A DNA stretch of 6,070 nt from Armatimonadota bacterium. GTDB lineage: Bacteria; Armatimonadota; Abditibacteriia; CG2-30-59-28. Shown in pieces: positions 1 through 5,322 of this stretch (its first letter is position 1; the number at the start of each line of letters is the position of its first letter). The DNA lies in the NCBI GenBank assembly GCA_016199605.1, contig JACQGJ010000384.1, forward strand, positions 1-6,070, given 5' to 3'. Below the pieces are notes generated by a model. The model had not been told where the DNA came from. It ran no database searches and was given only the letters and a program-made list of their open reading frames with translations. A program made the position numbers and the translations under genes.

Positions 1-116
1 GTCTTCCGTGTTGTCTTTGCGACGACGGGTGGGTGGACGCATTCCCCTCCGGGCAACCCGGCTTGCCGGGGGGTTTGCTTCGTCCCTCCGGTCGTCGCAA
101 TGACAACTCGGAAGAC
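1..116. repeat. Inverted-repeat intergenic element (REP/MITE-like)
   Basis: The first 26 bases (1-26) are the reverse complement of 91-116 with two mismatches, so the ends pair as GTCTTCC...GGAAGAC and the arms contain TTGCGACGAC/GTCGTCGCAA. Between them is a G/C-rich core (about 47-72) with an imperfect hairpin centred on GGCAA-CCCGGC-TTGCC. Read on the minus strand it contains CATTGCGACGAC followed by GGGACGAAGCAA. This resembles palindromic elements scattered between genes in many bacterial genomes; that resemblance is from memory, not a search. No coding potential is evident. The left edge coincides with the window edge, so the element may extend further. Whether it is multicopy cannot be judged from one window. 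Confidence 0.65.
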
Positions 117-253
117 ATTTGTGCAACGCTGTACTTACCCTTTACTTCGACCTCCACATAGGGGTTCCTCTTCTTCGCGCCCTACTTGATGAATCCTCCT
201 TTGGCGGTAAGGCAGGGAATCCAGAAACACGGCCCGCGACATCGCCGCCGCTG
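117..253. other. Intergenic stretch with nothing recognised
   Basis: This lies between the inverted repeat and the promoter of the first operon. It has no tRNA or riboswitch-like folding that I can identify and no strong hairpin with a T-run. An open frame over 119-322 lacks a ribosome-binding site, runs through the promoter, and encodes nothing family-like, so it is not called as a gene. The region may hold operator sites, but none stands out. Confidence 0.4.
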
Positions 254-283
254 TTGATGCGCGCTGAAGCACTGTGTTATAAT
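254..283 (+). promoter_or_regulatory. Sigma70-type extended -10 promoter of the membrane protein-leuS unit
   Basis: A perfect TATAAT is at 278-283, directly preceded by TGT at 275-277, which gives the extended -10 form TGnTATAAT. A -35-like TTGATG (4 of 6 matches to TTGACA) is at 254-259 with an 18-nt spacer. The predicted start of transcription is near 290, leaving a leader of about 30 nt before the first gene. It is the only convincing promoter upstream of the four-gene unit. Confidence 0.7.
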
Positions 284-318
284 CGGGGCACGTTTCTGGG
301 AGCAGGGAACCAAAGGGT

Positions 319-1224
319 TTGACGGTTGTGCCGATGGCAAGTGAGAGAATGGAAACCGATTCCCCCGTTCCAGACGGAGGCGTCTCGCTTGCGCGAAACG
401 CGCAAGCCCGGGCGATCGGTCAGTTACTGGGGCTGGTGGCGTGCTATGTGGCGCTTCGATTGCTGGTTCCCCACGTTGTCTTGGGCAAGAGCTGGTGGGC
501 GGTCGGCACTGCATTCACCACGGTCGTCTTCATGGCTCTGTCGCTTGCGATTGTCCTGAAAGCCACGGAGATCAAAACGGGAATTTCCGCGGAAGTCGTG
601 GCGCTTCTGTTGCTGACCGCCTGGTTTCTGATGACAGACCACCTGAAAGCCGAGTTGGTTTCAGAGACGTTTTTGATGCTGGCGGCCGTTGCTTTCGGGA
701 AGCTCGTGGCTCGGATGATCCGTCACACGAATCTGGTTTTGCCGGTGGCTGTCGTTGCCGGGCTGGTTGATATATGGGGGGTGAATCTTGGCGGCCCGGT
801 GTCCCAGATAGCGACCCATGCCCCCAAGCTCCTTAACAAGCTGACTGCAACAATCCCACAATTCAGCACGGCGACGGGCGCCCCCAAGATCCTTACGGTG
901 ATCGGAGTGGGGGACTTTGCGTTCCTCGCCCTGTTTTTTGCCTGCCTCCACAAGTTTGGCATGAACACGCGTGGGTCAGCGCGGCTGGCAGTGGTGGCAA
1001 TGTGTTTGGGGATGCTCGTGGTAACCCTGGTGCCCGGGTTCCCGGCGCTTCCCGGTCTTCCTTTCATGGCGCTGGGGATCATTCTCCCCAACTGGAAGTA
1101 CTTCACTTTCACCCGGGAAGAGAAGTTCGCGATGCTCTATGCCGGTTTCGCCGTGGTTGTTCTTCTTGCCGGCGTTTACTTTGGTGTCAGGTCGATGGTT
1201 CCGCCTGAGCCAGCGACTTACTAA
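319..1224 (+). CDS. Presenilin/signal-peptide-peptidase-like GxGD intramembrane aspartyl protease (candidate)
   Basis: A 301-residue polytopic membrane protein. After a polar N-terminal tail (about 1-32) I count roughly nine hydrophobic segments: 33-54, 58-81, 90-106, 112-131, 137-157, 190-212, 220-239, 241-257 and 268-291. Three features match the presenilin/SPP fold in order. An aspartate lies in a membrane segment (VDIWGV, D151, where the family usually has YD). GVGDFAF at 196-202 (D199) resembles the presenilin GLGDFIF. PALPGLPF at 242-249 resembles the PAL motif of presenilins and the GLPF motif I recall from archaeal homologues. The 48-residue Asp-Asp spacing suits the family. If active, it would cut transmembrane helices within the inner membrane. 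Unlike presenilin, one more hydrophobic segment follows PAL, and the Tyr before the first Asp is Val. Prepilin peptidases also use GxGD but have a Lys after it and normally a Cys domain, neither seen here. The start is uncertain: TTG 319 has GCAGGGA 10 nt upstream, GTG 328 has AAAGGG 10 nt upstream, and ATG 334 and ATG 349 are also in frame. leuS follows after 12 nt. The gene call is firm; the family call is inference from motifs. Confidence 0.65.
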   Translation: MTVVPMASERMETDSPVPDGGVSLARNAQARAIGQLLGLVACYVALRLLVPHVVLGKSWWAVGTAFTTVVFMALSLAIVLKATEIKTGISAEVVALLLLTAWFLMTDHLKAELVSETFLMLAAVAFGKLVARMIRHTNLVLPVAVVAGLVDIWGVNLGGPVSQIATHAPKLLNKLTATIPQFSTATGAPKILTVIGVGDFAFLALFFACLHKFGMNTRGSARLAVVAMCLGMLVVTLVPGFPALPGLPFMALGIILPNWKYFTFTREEKFAMLYAGFAVVVLLAGVYFGVRSMVPPEPATY

Positions 1225-1229
1225 AAGGA
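1223..1229 (+). promoter_or_regulatory. Ribosome-binding site deciding the TTG start of leuS
   Basis: AAAAGGA overlaps the TAA stop of the upstream membrane protein (1222-1224) and lies 7 nt before TTG 1237. This supports the non-ATG start and suggests translational coupling between the two genes. Confidence 0.7.
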
Positions 1230-1236
1230 ACAGACG

Positions 1237-3834
1237 TTGACAGACAGTTACGACATCCAGCAAATCGAGAGGAAGTGGCAGCAGCGTTGGAAAGAGAAGA
1301 ACCTGTTTGCCACCCGTAACGATCCCGGTCGCAGGAACTTCTACTACCTGGACATGTTCCCCTATCCCTCCGGGAAGCTGCACATGGGCCACATGCGCAA
1401 CTACACCATCGGAGACGTGGTAGCTCGGTATCATGTGATGCGCGGTGAAAACGTCCTGCATCCGATGGGATGGGATGCCTTCGGACTCCCGGCGGAGAAT
1501 GCGGCGATTAAGAACCAGACCCACCCCAGGGAATGGACCCATGCGTGCATTGCCGAGATGCACAACCAGTTCGGGCAGATGGGAATCAGCTTCGACTGGG
1601 ACCGGGAGATCAGCACCTGCGAGCCGGAGTATTACGGCTGGAACCAATGGCTGTTTCTGCAGATGTACCGGCGCGGTCTGGCTTATCGGCGCGGCAGCTT
1701 CGTCAACTGGTGTCCCTCGTGCGCGACAGTTTTAGCGAACGAGCAGGTGAAGCAGGGCTTGTGCGAGCGTTGCGACGCGTTAGTGACAAAGAAACAGTTG
1801 GAGCAGTGGTTCTTCAAGATCACGGACTATGCCCAGCAATTGCTTGACGATCTGGAGGCGCTGGAGCATTGGCCTGAGCGTGTCAAGACGATGCAGCGGA
1901 AGTGGATCGGCAGAAGTGAGGGAGTGCAGTTTCGCTTCACCTTGCCCGGGTTGGATTCCGCCATCGAGGTGTTCACGACTCGGATTGACACGGTCTTCGG
2001 AGTGACGTTCATGGTGCTGGCGCCCGAGCACCCGCTCGTGGAGGCACTGCTCCGGGACTCTGACCGGGAGGCCGAAGCTCGAGCGTTCGTGCAGAAGTGT
2101 ATGGCCCAGAGCGAGATCGAGCGGGGCTCCGCGGAGGTCGCGAAAGAAGGCGTCTTCACTGGGCAGTATGCGGTAAGCCCTGTAAATGGCGAACAGGTTC
2201 CTATCTGGATCGCCAACTACGTGCTTATGGAATATGGCACCGGCGCTGTCATGGCCGTGCCTGCCCACGACCAGCGTGACTTCGAGTTTGCCCGCCAGTA
2301 CGGCATTCCGGTTCGGGCCGTCATTCAACCTGAAGGCGAAGTGGTCGACGGCGAAACCATGGAGGAGGCCTACGTGGAAGCCGGCGTCCAGGTCAACTCC
2401 GGGCAGTTTGACGGTCTCTCGAATATCGAGGCACAAACTGCCATCGCGAAGTTCATGGAGAGCAGCGGGATTGGCCGCCGAACGGTGAACTACCGTCTCA
2501 GGGACTGGTGTCTGTCCCGCCAGCGTTACTGGGGGACGCCGATTCCCATTCTCTACTGCGACACTTGCGGACTCCTCCCTGCGCCGGAGGACCAACTGCC
2601 TGTTTTGCTGCCCACGGATGTCGAGTTCACCGTGGGTGTCAATCCACTGACAACCAGTCCGACTTTCGCACAGACCTCTTGCCCGCAATGTGGAGGCTCG
2701 GCCCGTCGAGAGACGGACACGATGGATACTTTTGTTGATTCGTCCTGGTACATGCTGCGTTTTGCCAGTCCACACGCCGGGACGGCCCCCTTCGACCGCG
2801 ACGACGTGGAGCGGTGGCTGCCGGTGGATCAATACGTCGGAGGCGTTGAGCATGCCACGATGCACCTGATCTACGCACGGTTCTTTACGAAGGTTCTCAA
2901 CGATCTCGGTTTGGTGAAGTTCCGGGAACCGTTTACTCACCTGTTCACCCAGGGCATGATCGGTAAGGCGACCTACTGGTGTTCCTCCTGCCGTAAGTAT
3001 CTCAATCCTCCGGCGGACCTCGCGGAGCCGGAGGCAGGGAAGACAGCGGCCTGTCCGTCGTGCGAGAAATCACTGGAGCGTCGCGTGGAGAAGATGTCCA
3101 AGTCGATTGGCAATCTCGTCACTGCCGATTCCATGTGTCAGACTTATGGCGCCGACACCGCGCGAACCTATGTCCTGTTTGTGGGACCGCCGGACAATGA
3201 CGGCGAGTGGAGCGACGAGGGCGTTTCGGGGGTTTACCGGTTTCTCAATCGAGTCTGGCGGCTTGTAGCCTTGCACGCCGAAGGGTTTGACCCAGACTGG
3301 CGGAACCATGTTGGTGAGGGTGGCGAGGAGTACAAGACGGTCCGTCGCAAGGTTCACCAGACGGCACAGAAAGTGACCCGCGACATTGAGCGGTTTGCCT
3401 TTAACACGGGGATCAGCGCGATGATGGAACTCGTGAATGTGTTGACTCCTTTTGCCGAGAGGATCGGGCAGGACCCCACTCTTGCCACGAAGGCGGTGTT
3501 CAGTGAAGCCGTCGAGTATCTGATCCTGGGGCTTTCCCCGTTTGCGCCGCATCTTTCTGAGGAGCTTTGGGCATTGATCGGGAAGCAGGGCAGCGCGTAT
3601 CAGGCGGCTTGGTTGGATGCGGATCCGGAGTTGGCGAAAGAGGAAGAAGTTACCATCGTGGTTCAACTAAACGGCAAGGTCCGCGATCGGCTGTTGGTGC
3701 AGAGGGCGGCCTCCCGGCAGGCTCTGGAGCAACTGGCTCTCGACAGTCCTGTCATCAAAACGCATCTCGATGGGAAAAATGTTCGTAAGGTCATTGTGGT
3801 ACCTGACAAGTTAGTCAATATCGTGGCAGGATAG
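1237..3834 (+). CDS. leuS: Leucyl-tRNA synthetase
   Basis: A cytoplasmic class Ia synthetase that charges tRNA-Leu with leucine using ATP. The 865 residues match the usual bacterial length (E. coli about 860). The HIGH motif is HMGH at 49-52 and the KMSKS loop is at 619-623. The CP1 editing domain carries TTRIDT at 247-252 and MAVPAHDQRD at 339-348; T252 and D345, which in E. coli govern editing of mischarged tRNA, are both present at the same numbers. Cysteine pairs at 159/162 with 176/179 and 441/444 with 482/485 form zinc-ribbon-like knuckles. A third set, 582/585 with 606/609, lies in the leucine-specific insertion just before KMSKS. MDTFVDSSWY typical of LeuRS is present, as is the C-terminal domain with VQLNGKVRD and a final IVPDKLVNIVAG-like strand. 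The start is TTG 1237, supported by AAAAGGA 7 nt upstream and a normal N-terminus. The gene is intact with no frameshift. It is most likely transcribed with the membrane protein gene upstream and the coiled-coil gene 14 nt downstream. Confidence 0.98.
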   Translation: MTDSYDIQQIERKWQQRWKEKNLFATRNDPGRRNFYYLDMFPYPSGKLHMGHMRNYTIGDVVARYHVMRGENVLHPMGWDAFGLPAENAAIKNQTHPREWTHACIAEMHNQFGQMGISFDWDREISTCEPEYYGWNQWLFLQMYRRGLAYRRGSFVNWCPSCATVLANEQVKQGLCERCDALVTKKQLEQWFFKITDYAQQLLDDLEALEHWPERVKTMQRKWIGRSEGVQFRFTLPGLDSAIEVFTTRIDTVFGVTFMVLAPEHPLVEALLRDSDREAEARAFVQKCMAQSEIERGSAEVAKEGVFTGQYAVSPVNGEQVPIWIANYVLMEYGTGAVMAVPAHDQRDFEFARQYGIPVRAVIQPEGEVVDGETMEEAYVEAGVQVNSGQFDGLSNIEAQTAIAKFMESSGIGRRTVNYRLRDWCLSRQRYWGTPIPILYCDTCGLLPAPEDQLPVLLPTDVEFTVGVNPLTTSPTFAQTSCPQCGGSARRETDTMDTFVDSSWYMLRFASPHAGTAPFDRDDVERWLPVDQYVGGVEHATMHLIYARFFTKVLNDLGLVKFREPFTHLFTQGMIGKATYWCSSCRKYLNPPADLAEPEAGKTAACPSCEKSLERRVEKMSKSIGNLVTADSMCQTYGADTARTYVLFVGPPDNDGEWSDEGVSGVYRFLNRVWRLVALHAEGFDPDWRNHVGEGGEEYKTVRRKVHQTAQKVTRDIERFAFNTGISAMMELVNVLTPFAERIGQDPTLATKAVFSEAVEYLILGLSPFAPHLSEELWALIGKQGSAYQAAWLDADPELAKEEEVTIVVQLNGKVRDRLLVQRAASRQALEQLALDSPVIKTHLDGKNVRKVIVVPDKLVNIVAG

Positions 3835-3848
3835 GAGCGAAGCTTACT

Positions 3849-4166
3849 GTGGCTGGAGAAGTCGATCTTGCACAACTTGAAGAGCAGTTAGCCGAAGCCC
3901 GGGCTCGTCGATTCATGGCGGAGCGAGAAGCGGCAGCCGTCGATCGGGCGTCCGGGCTTTCGAGGGAGCCAAGAAAACTGGATAAGGAAATGGCGAACTC
4001 CGAGGCTCGCGTGAGCAAGCTGCGCGCCAGGGAGGCGGAACTGGAAGCCAAGATCCACACGCTGAAAGTTGCGCCCTCGGTCGAAGAGCCCTCGAGCCAG
4101 GACTCTACCACTGACATCCCGGAGACAGGAGAGGCGGAGAGGTCTCCCTCCAACGAGACTTCCTGA
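3849..4166 (+). CDS. Small coiled-coil protein of unknown function
   Basis: A 105-residue hydrophilic protein that I do not recognise. Residues 5-33 and 43-73 are rich in Glu, Ala, Arg, Lys and Leu with heptad-like spacing, suggesting two helices that could form a coiled coil or helical hairpin. Residues 75-105 form an acidic Ser/Thr/Pro/Glu tail, probably disordered. There is no cysteine, signal peptide or membrane segment, so it is likely cytoplasmic. The start is GTG 3849, with AGGAG at 3833-3837 overlapping the leuS stop, 11 nt away. The receiver gene begins 11 nt after its stop, and AAGGAG of that gene overlaps the TGA. Tight spacing with good ribosome-binding sites on both sides argues that it is a real gene rather than a spacer. 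It could be a scaffold or partner of the downstream receiver, but only position suggests this. The opposite-strand frame over the same DNA is Ser-rich and looks like a shadow. Confidence 0.68.
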   Translation: MAGEVDLAQLEEQLAEARARRFMAEREAAAVDRASGLSREPRKLDKEMANSEARVSKLRAREAELEAKIHTLKVAPSVEEPSSQDSTTDIPETGEAERSPSNETS

Positions 4167-4177
4167 AGGAGCATCCC

Positions 4178-4573
4178 ATGAAAAAGAAGATCTTAGTGAC
4201 GGACGACGAGGTGCCGGTCGTCCAGATTATCAGGACCAACCTCGAGCTGGAGGGCTATGAGGTTGTCACGGCTCACGATGGTGAAGAGGCGCTCCGCAAG
4301 GTCGCGCAGGAGAGTCCCAACCTCATCATCCTGGACGTCATGATGCCAAAAATGGATGGCTGGGAGGTTCTGTCCAACCTCAAGGGAAGTCCGCGGACTC
4401 AGGAGATCCCCGTGATCATGCTGACCGCGCTGTCCCAGATGGAGGACATGGACCGAGGCGCGCGGCTGGGCAATGATTGCTATCTCACGAAGCCTTTTGA
4501 GCCCTTGGAGTTGATCGCCATGGTCAAACGTCTCTTGCAGGCAGCCGAAGAACTGGACCTGCTTGACGAGTGA
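4178..4573 (+). CDS. Stand-alone CheY-like response regulator receiver
   Basis: A 131-residue protein consisting of one receiver (REC) domain with no DNA-binding or enzymatic output domain. The acidic pocket is D9/D10, the phospho-acceptor is D53 in LIILDVMMPKMDG, the switch threonine is T83 in MLTAL, and the conserved lysine is K105 in LTKPFEP. All residues needed for phosphorylation are present. A short acidic helix (AAEELDLLDE) ends the protein. ATG 4178 has AAGGAG 6 nt upstream. No histidine kinase gene is in the window, so its phosphodonor must be encoded elsewhere. Single-domain receivers usually act by protein-protein contact (CheY, DivK, PilH types) or as phosphorelay intermediates; which applies here cannot be told. 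It is the last gene of the leuS unit, 11 nt after the coiled-coil gene. Confidence 0.93.
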   Translation: MKKKILVTDDEVPVVQIIRTNLELEGYEVVTAHDGEEALRKVAQESPNLIILDVMMPKMDGWEVLSNLKGSPRTQEIPVIMLTALSQMEDMDRGARLGNDCYLTKPFEPLELIAMVKRLLQAAEELDLLDE

Positions 4574-4582
4574 GAGTCGAAA

Positions 4583-4608
4583 CGCGGGTTGACACGAGGA
4601 AACCCGCG
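4583..4608 (+). terminator. GC-rich hairpin after the receiver gene, possible weak terminator
   Basis: CGCGGGTT (4583-4590) pairs perfectly with AACCCGCG (4601-4608) around a 10-nt loop, starting 9 nt after the receiver stop codon. The following bases are A/T-rich (AAATATAAT) but contain no T-run, so it is not a classical intrinsic terminator. It may end the leuS unit inefficiently, protect the mRNA 3' end, or act on the overlapping promoter. Confidence 0.4.
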
Positions 4609-4617
4609 AAATATAAT
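4589..4617 (+). promoter_or_regulatory. Perfect-consensus sigma70 promoter of the nuo operon
   Basis: TTGACA at 4589-4594 and TATAAT at 4612-4617 are separated by exactly 17 nt, matching consensus at all 12 positions with optimal spacing. Predicted transcription starts near G4624, about 270 nt before nuoA. The first two bases of the -35 box are also the inner end of the left hairpin arm (4583-4590), and the right arm lies in the spacer. Cruciform extrusion or a protein bound to the palindrome could therefore mask the promoter. Confidence 0.78.
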
Positions 4618-4629
4618 CTCTCCGTTCGC

Positions 4630-4744
4630 AACTATTCACCTGTTGGGAGGGAGTTGGACTCCCGACCTACTTGTAGAACGCTGCTTGGACTGGCAAGAGC
4701 AGGTCGGGAGTCCAACTCCCTCCCAACATAGCAGGCGAATAGTT
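4630..4744. repeat. Long inverted repeat in the nuo leader (MITE/REP-like)
   Basis: Positions 4641-4668 are the exact reverse complement of 4701-4728 (28 of 28), around a 32-nt loop. Outer arms 4630-4642 and 4732-4744 pair at 12 of 13 positions, offset by a few bases (ATAG region) in the right half. Each inner arm also contains its own small palindrome, GGGAGT-TGG-ACTCCC at 4649-4663 and GGGAGT-CCA-ACTCCC at 4706-4720, so the DNA or RNA could fold as one long stem or as two short ones. No T-run follows and there is no ORF. Its size and symmetry fit a non-autonomous dispersed element or a structured 5' leader that begins only about 6 nt after the predicted transcription start. Copy number in the genome is unknown. 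Confidence 0.8.
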
Positions 4745-4884
4745 ACCTGCGTTCTGGCTCGAAGAGGACCGGTTCTCTCAACTCCTTGTCGATTCACGGG
4801 ACTCAGGTTCTCCCGAAGGAATGACGAGGGACGGTCGCCGCTTCAACACCGCTTACCAATCCTTTTTCACCGGATCATCCCGTC
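4745..4884 (+). other. Remaining 5' leader of nuoA, no gene recognised
   Basis: About 140 nt between the long inverted repeat and the nuoA ribosome-binding site. GGTTCTC occurs twice (4771-4777 and 4806-4812), and CGGGA/TCCCG (4797-4801 with 4811-4815) could form a small 5-bp hairpin. The segment around 4806-4830 (TTCTCCCGAAGGAATGACGA) has the feel of a dispersed intergenic repeat, which is only an impression. No known riboswitch or small RNA is recognised. Open frames crossing it (4589-4897 and 4821-5006) are unsupported. Confidence 0.35.
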
Positions 4885-4890
4885 TGGAGG
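4885..4890 (+). promoter_or_regulatory. Ribosome-binding site of nuoA
   Basis: TGGAGG lies 6 nt before ATG 4897. A longer reading from TTG 4891 would abut this site with no spacing, so ATG 4897 is preferred. Confidence 0.75.
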
Positions 4891-4896
4891 TTGTTA

Positions 4897-5268
4897 ATGC
4901 CGTCGGATTATGGTTATGTTGCGTTGTTTGCCCTTCTGGGCCTTGTCTTTACCACAGCGACCCTCGGCATCTCCTGGATCCTTCGCCCCAGCGATCCCTC
5001 TCCTGAAAAGCTCAGCACTTACGAGTGCGCGGAAGAACCGGTGGGTGACGCCCACGTTCAGTTCCGCGTGGGGTATTATGTCTTCGCTCTCATCTTCGTA
5101 ATCTTTGACGTGGAGACGGTTTTCATCTATCCCTGGGCCGTGGCGCTTCGGGGTCTCGCACGCCAGGGACTGGGGTTGGCCGCTTTTCTGGAAATGCTCC
5201 TCTTTTTGGGGATACTGGTTATCGGGTTAGCCTACGCCTGGAAGAAGGGCGTGCTCCGTTGGGAGTGA
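4897..5268 (+). CDS. nuoA: NADH-quinone oxidoreductase subunit A (NuoA)
   Basis: A small membrane subunit of respiratory complex I, equivalent to mitochondrial ND3, located where the membrane arm meets the peripheral arm near the quinone site. The 123 residues contain three membrane helices (about 7-29, 59-79, 96-115). Between helices 1 and 2 is the diagnostic loop YECAEEP (42-48) with Cys44, whose ND3 counterpart reports the active/deactive state. Helix 2 carries FDVETVFIYPW (70-80), the family signature with its conserved acidic residues. Most homologues have YECG rather than YECA; Cys and the following EEP are kept. The start ATG 4897 is set by TGGAGG 6 nt upstream. It is the first gene of the nuo operon, after a long structured leader. 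The next gene is nuoC instead of the expected nuoB. Confidence 0.95.
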   Translation: MPSDYGYVALFALLGLVFTTATLGISWILRPSDPSPEKLSTYECAEEPVGDAHVQFRVGYYVFALIFVIFDVETVFIYPWAVALRGLARQGLGLAAFLEMLLFLGILVIGLAYAWKKGVLRWE

Positions 5269-5322
5269 GGGGGATGGTGACCGTTCGCGCTTGGGTCGCT
5301 GGTAATCTGAGGTGGATTCTGA
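5269..5322 (+). other. nuoA-nuoC junction lacking nuoB
   Basis: Only 54 nt separate the nuoA stop from the nuoC start. No frame here encodes any part of NuoB (about 160-200 residues with conserved Cys ligands of cluster N2). GAGGTG at 5309-5314 is the probable ribosome-binding site of nuoC, 8 nt before GTG 5323. No hairpin or repeat marks a clear deletion scar. Confidence 0.7.

Noticed and set aside
119..322. 67-residue forward frame upstream of the first gene
   Set aside because: It has no ribosome-binding site, crosses the promoter at 254-283, and its composition is not protein-like.
904..918. Type IV prepilin peptidase (A24) reading of the GxGD motif
   Set aside because: A24 enzymes have a Lys shortly after GxGD and usually an N-terminal Cys4 domain; here the motif continues FAF as in presenilins, and PAL follows.
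976..1647. 223-residue minus-strand frame across the membrane protein-leuS junction
   Set aside because: It covers conserved coding sequence of two forward genes, including the HMGH motif region, and encodes nothing recognisable.
1780..2940. 386-residue open frame on the minus strand inside leuS
   Set aside because: It lies entirely antisense to an unmistakable leuS, has Arg/His-rich shadow composition, and shows no family motif.
3070..3666. 198-residue minus-strand frame within the 3' part of leuS
   Set aside because: It is antisense to KMSKS and the anticodon-binding domain, with no domain features.
3815..4174. 119-residue Ser/Ala-rich minus-strand frame opposite the coiled-coil gene
   Set aside because: Low-complexity Ser-rich composition is the expected mirror of Glu/Ala/Arg codons. 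The forward frame has the better ribosome-binding site and operon spacing.
4701..4727. Possible tRNA T-arm remnant (GGGAG-loop-CTCCC)
   Set aside because: The loop does not match TTCRANY, there is no acceptor or anticodon arm, and the segment is fully explained as one arm of the long inverted repeat.
4589..4897. 102-residue forward frame in the nuo leader
   Set aside because: It runs through the promoter and the long inverted repeat; the peptide is a translation of palindromic DNA.
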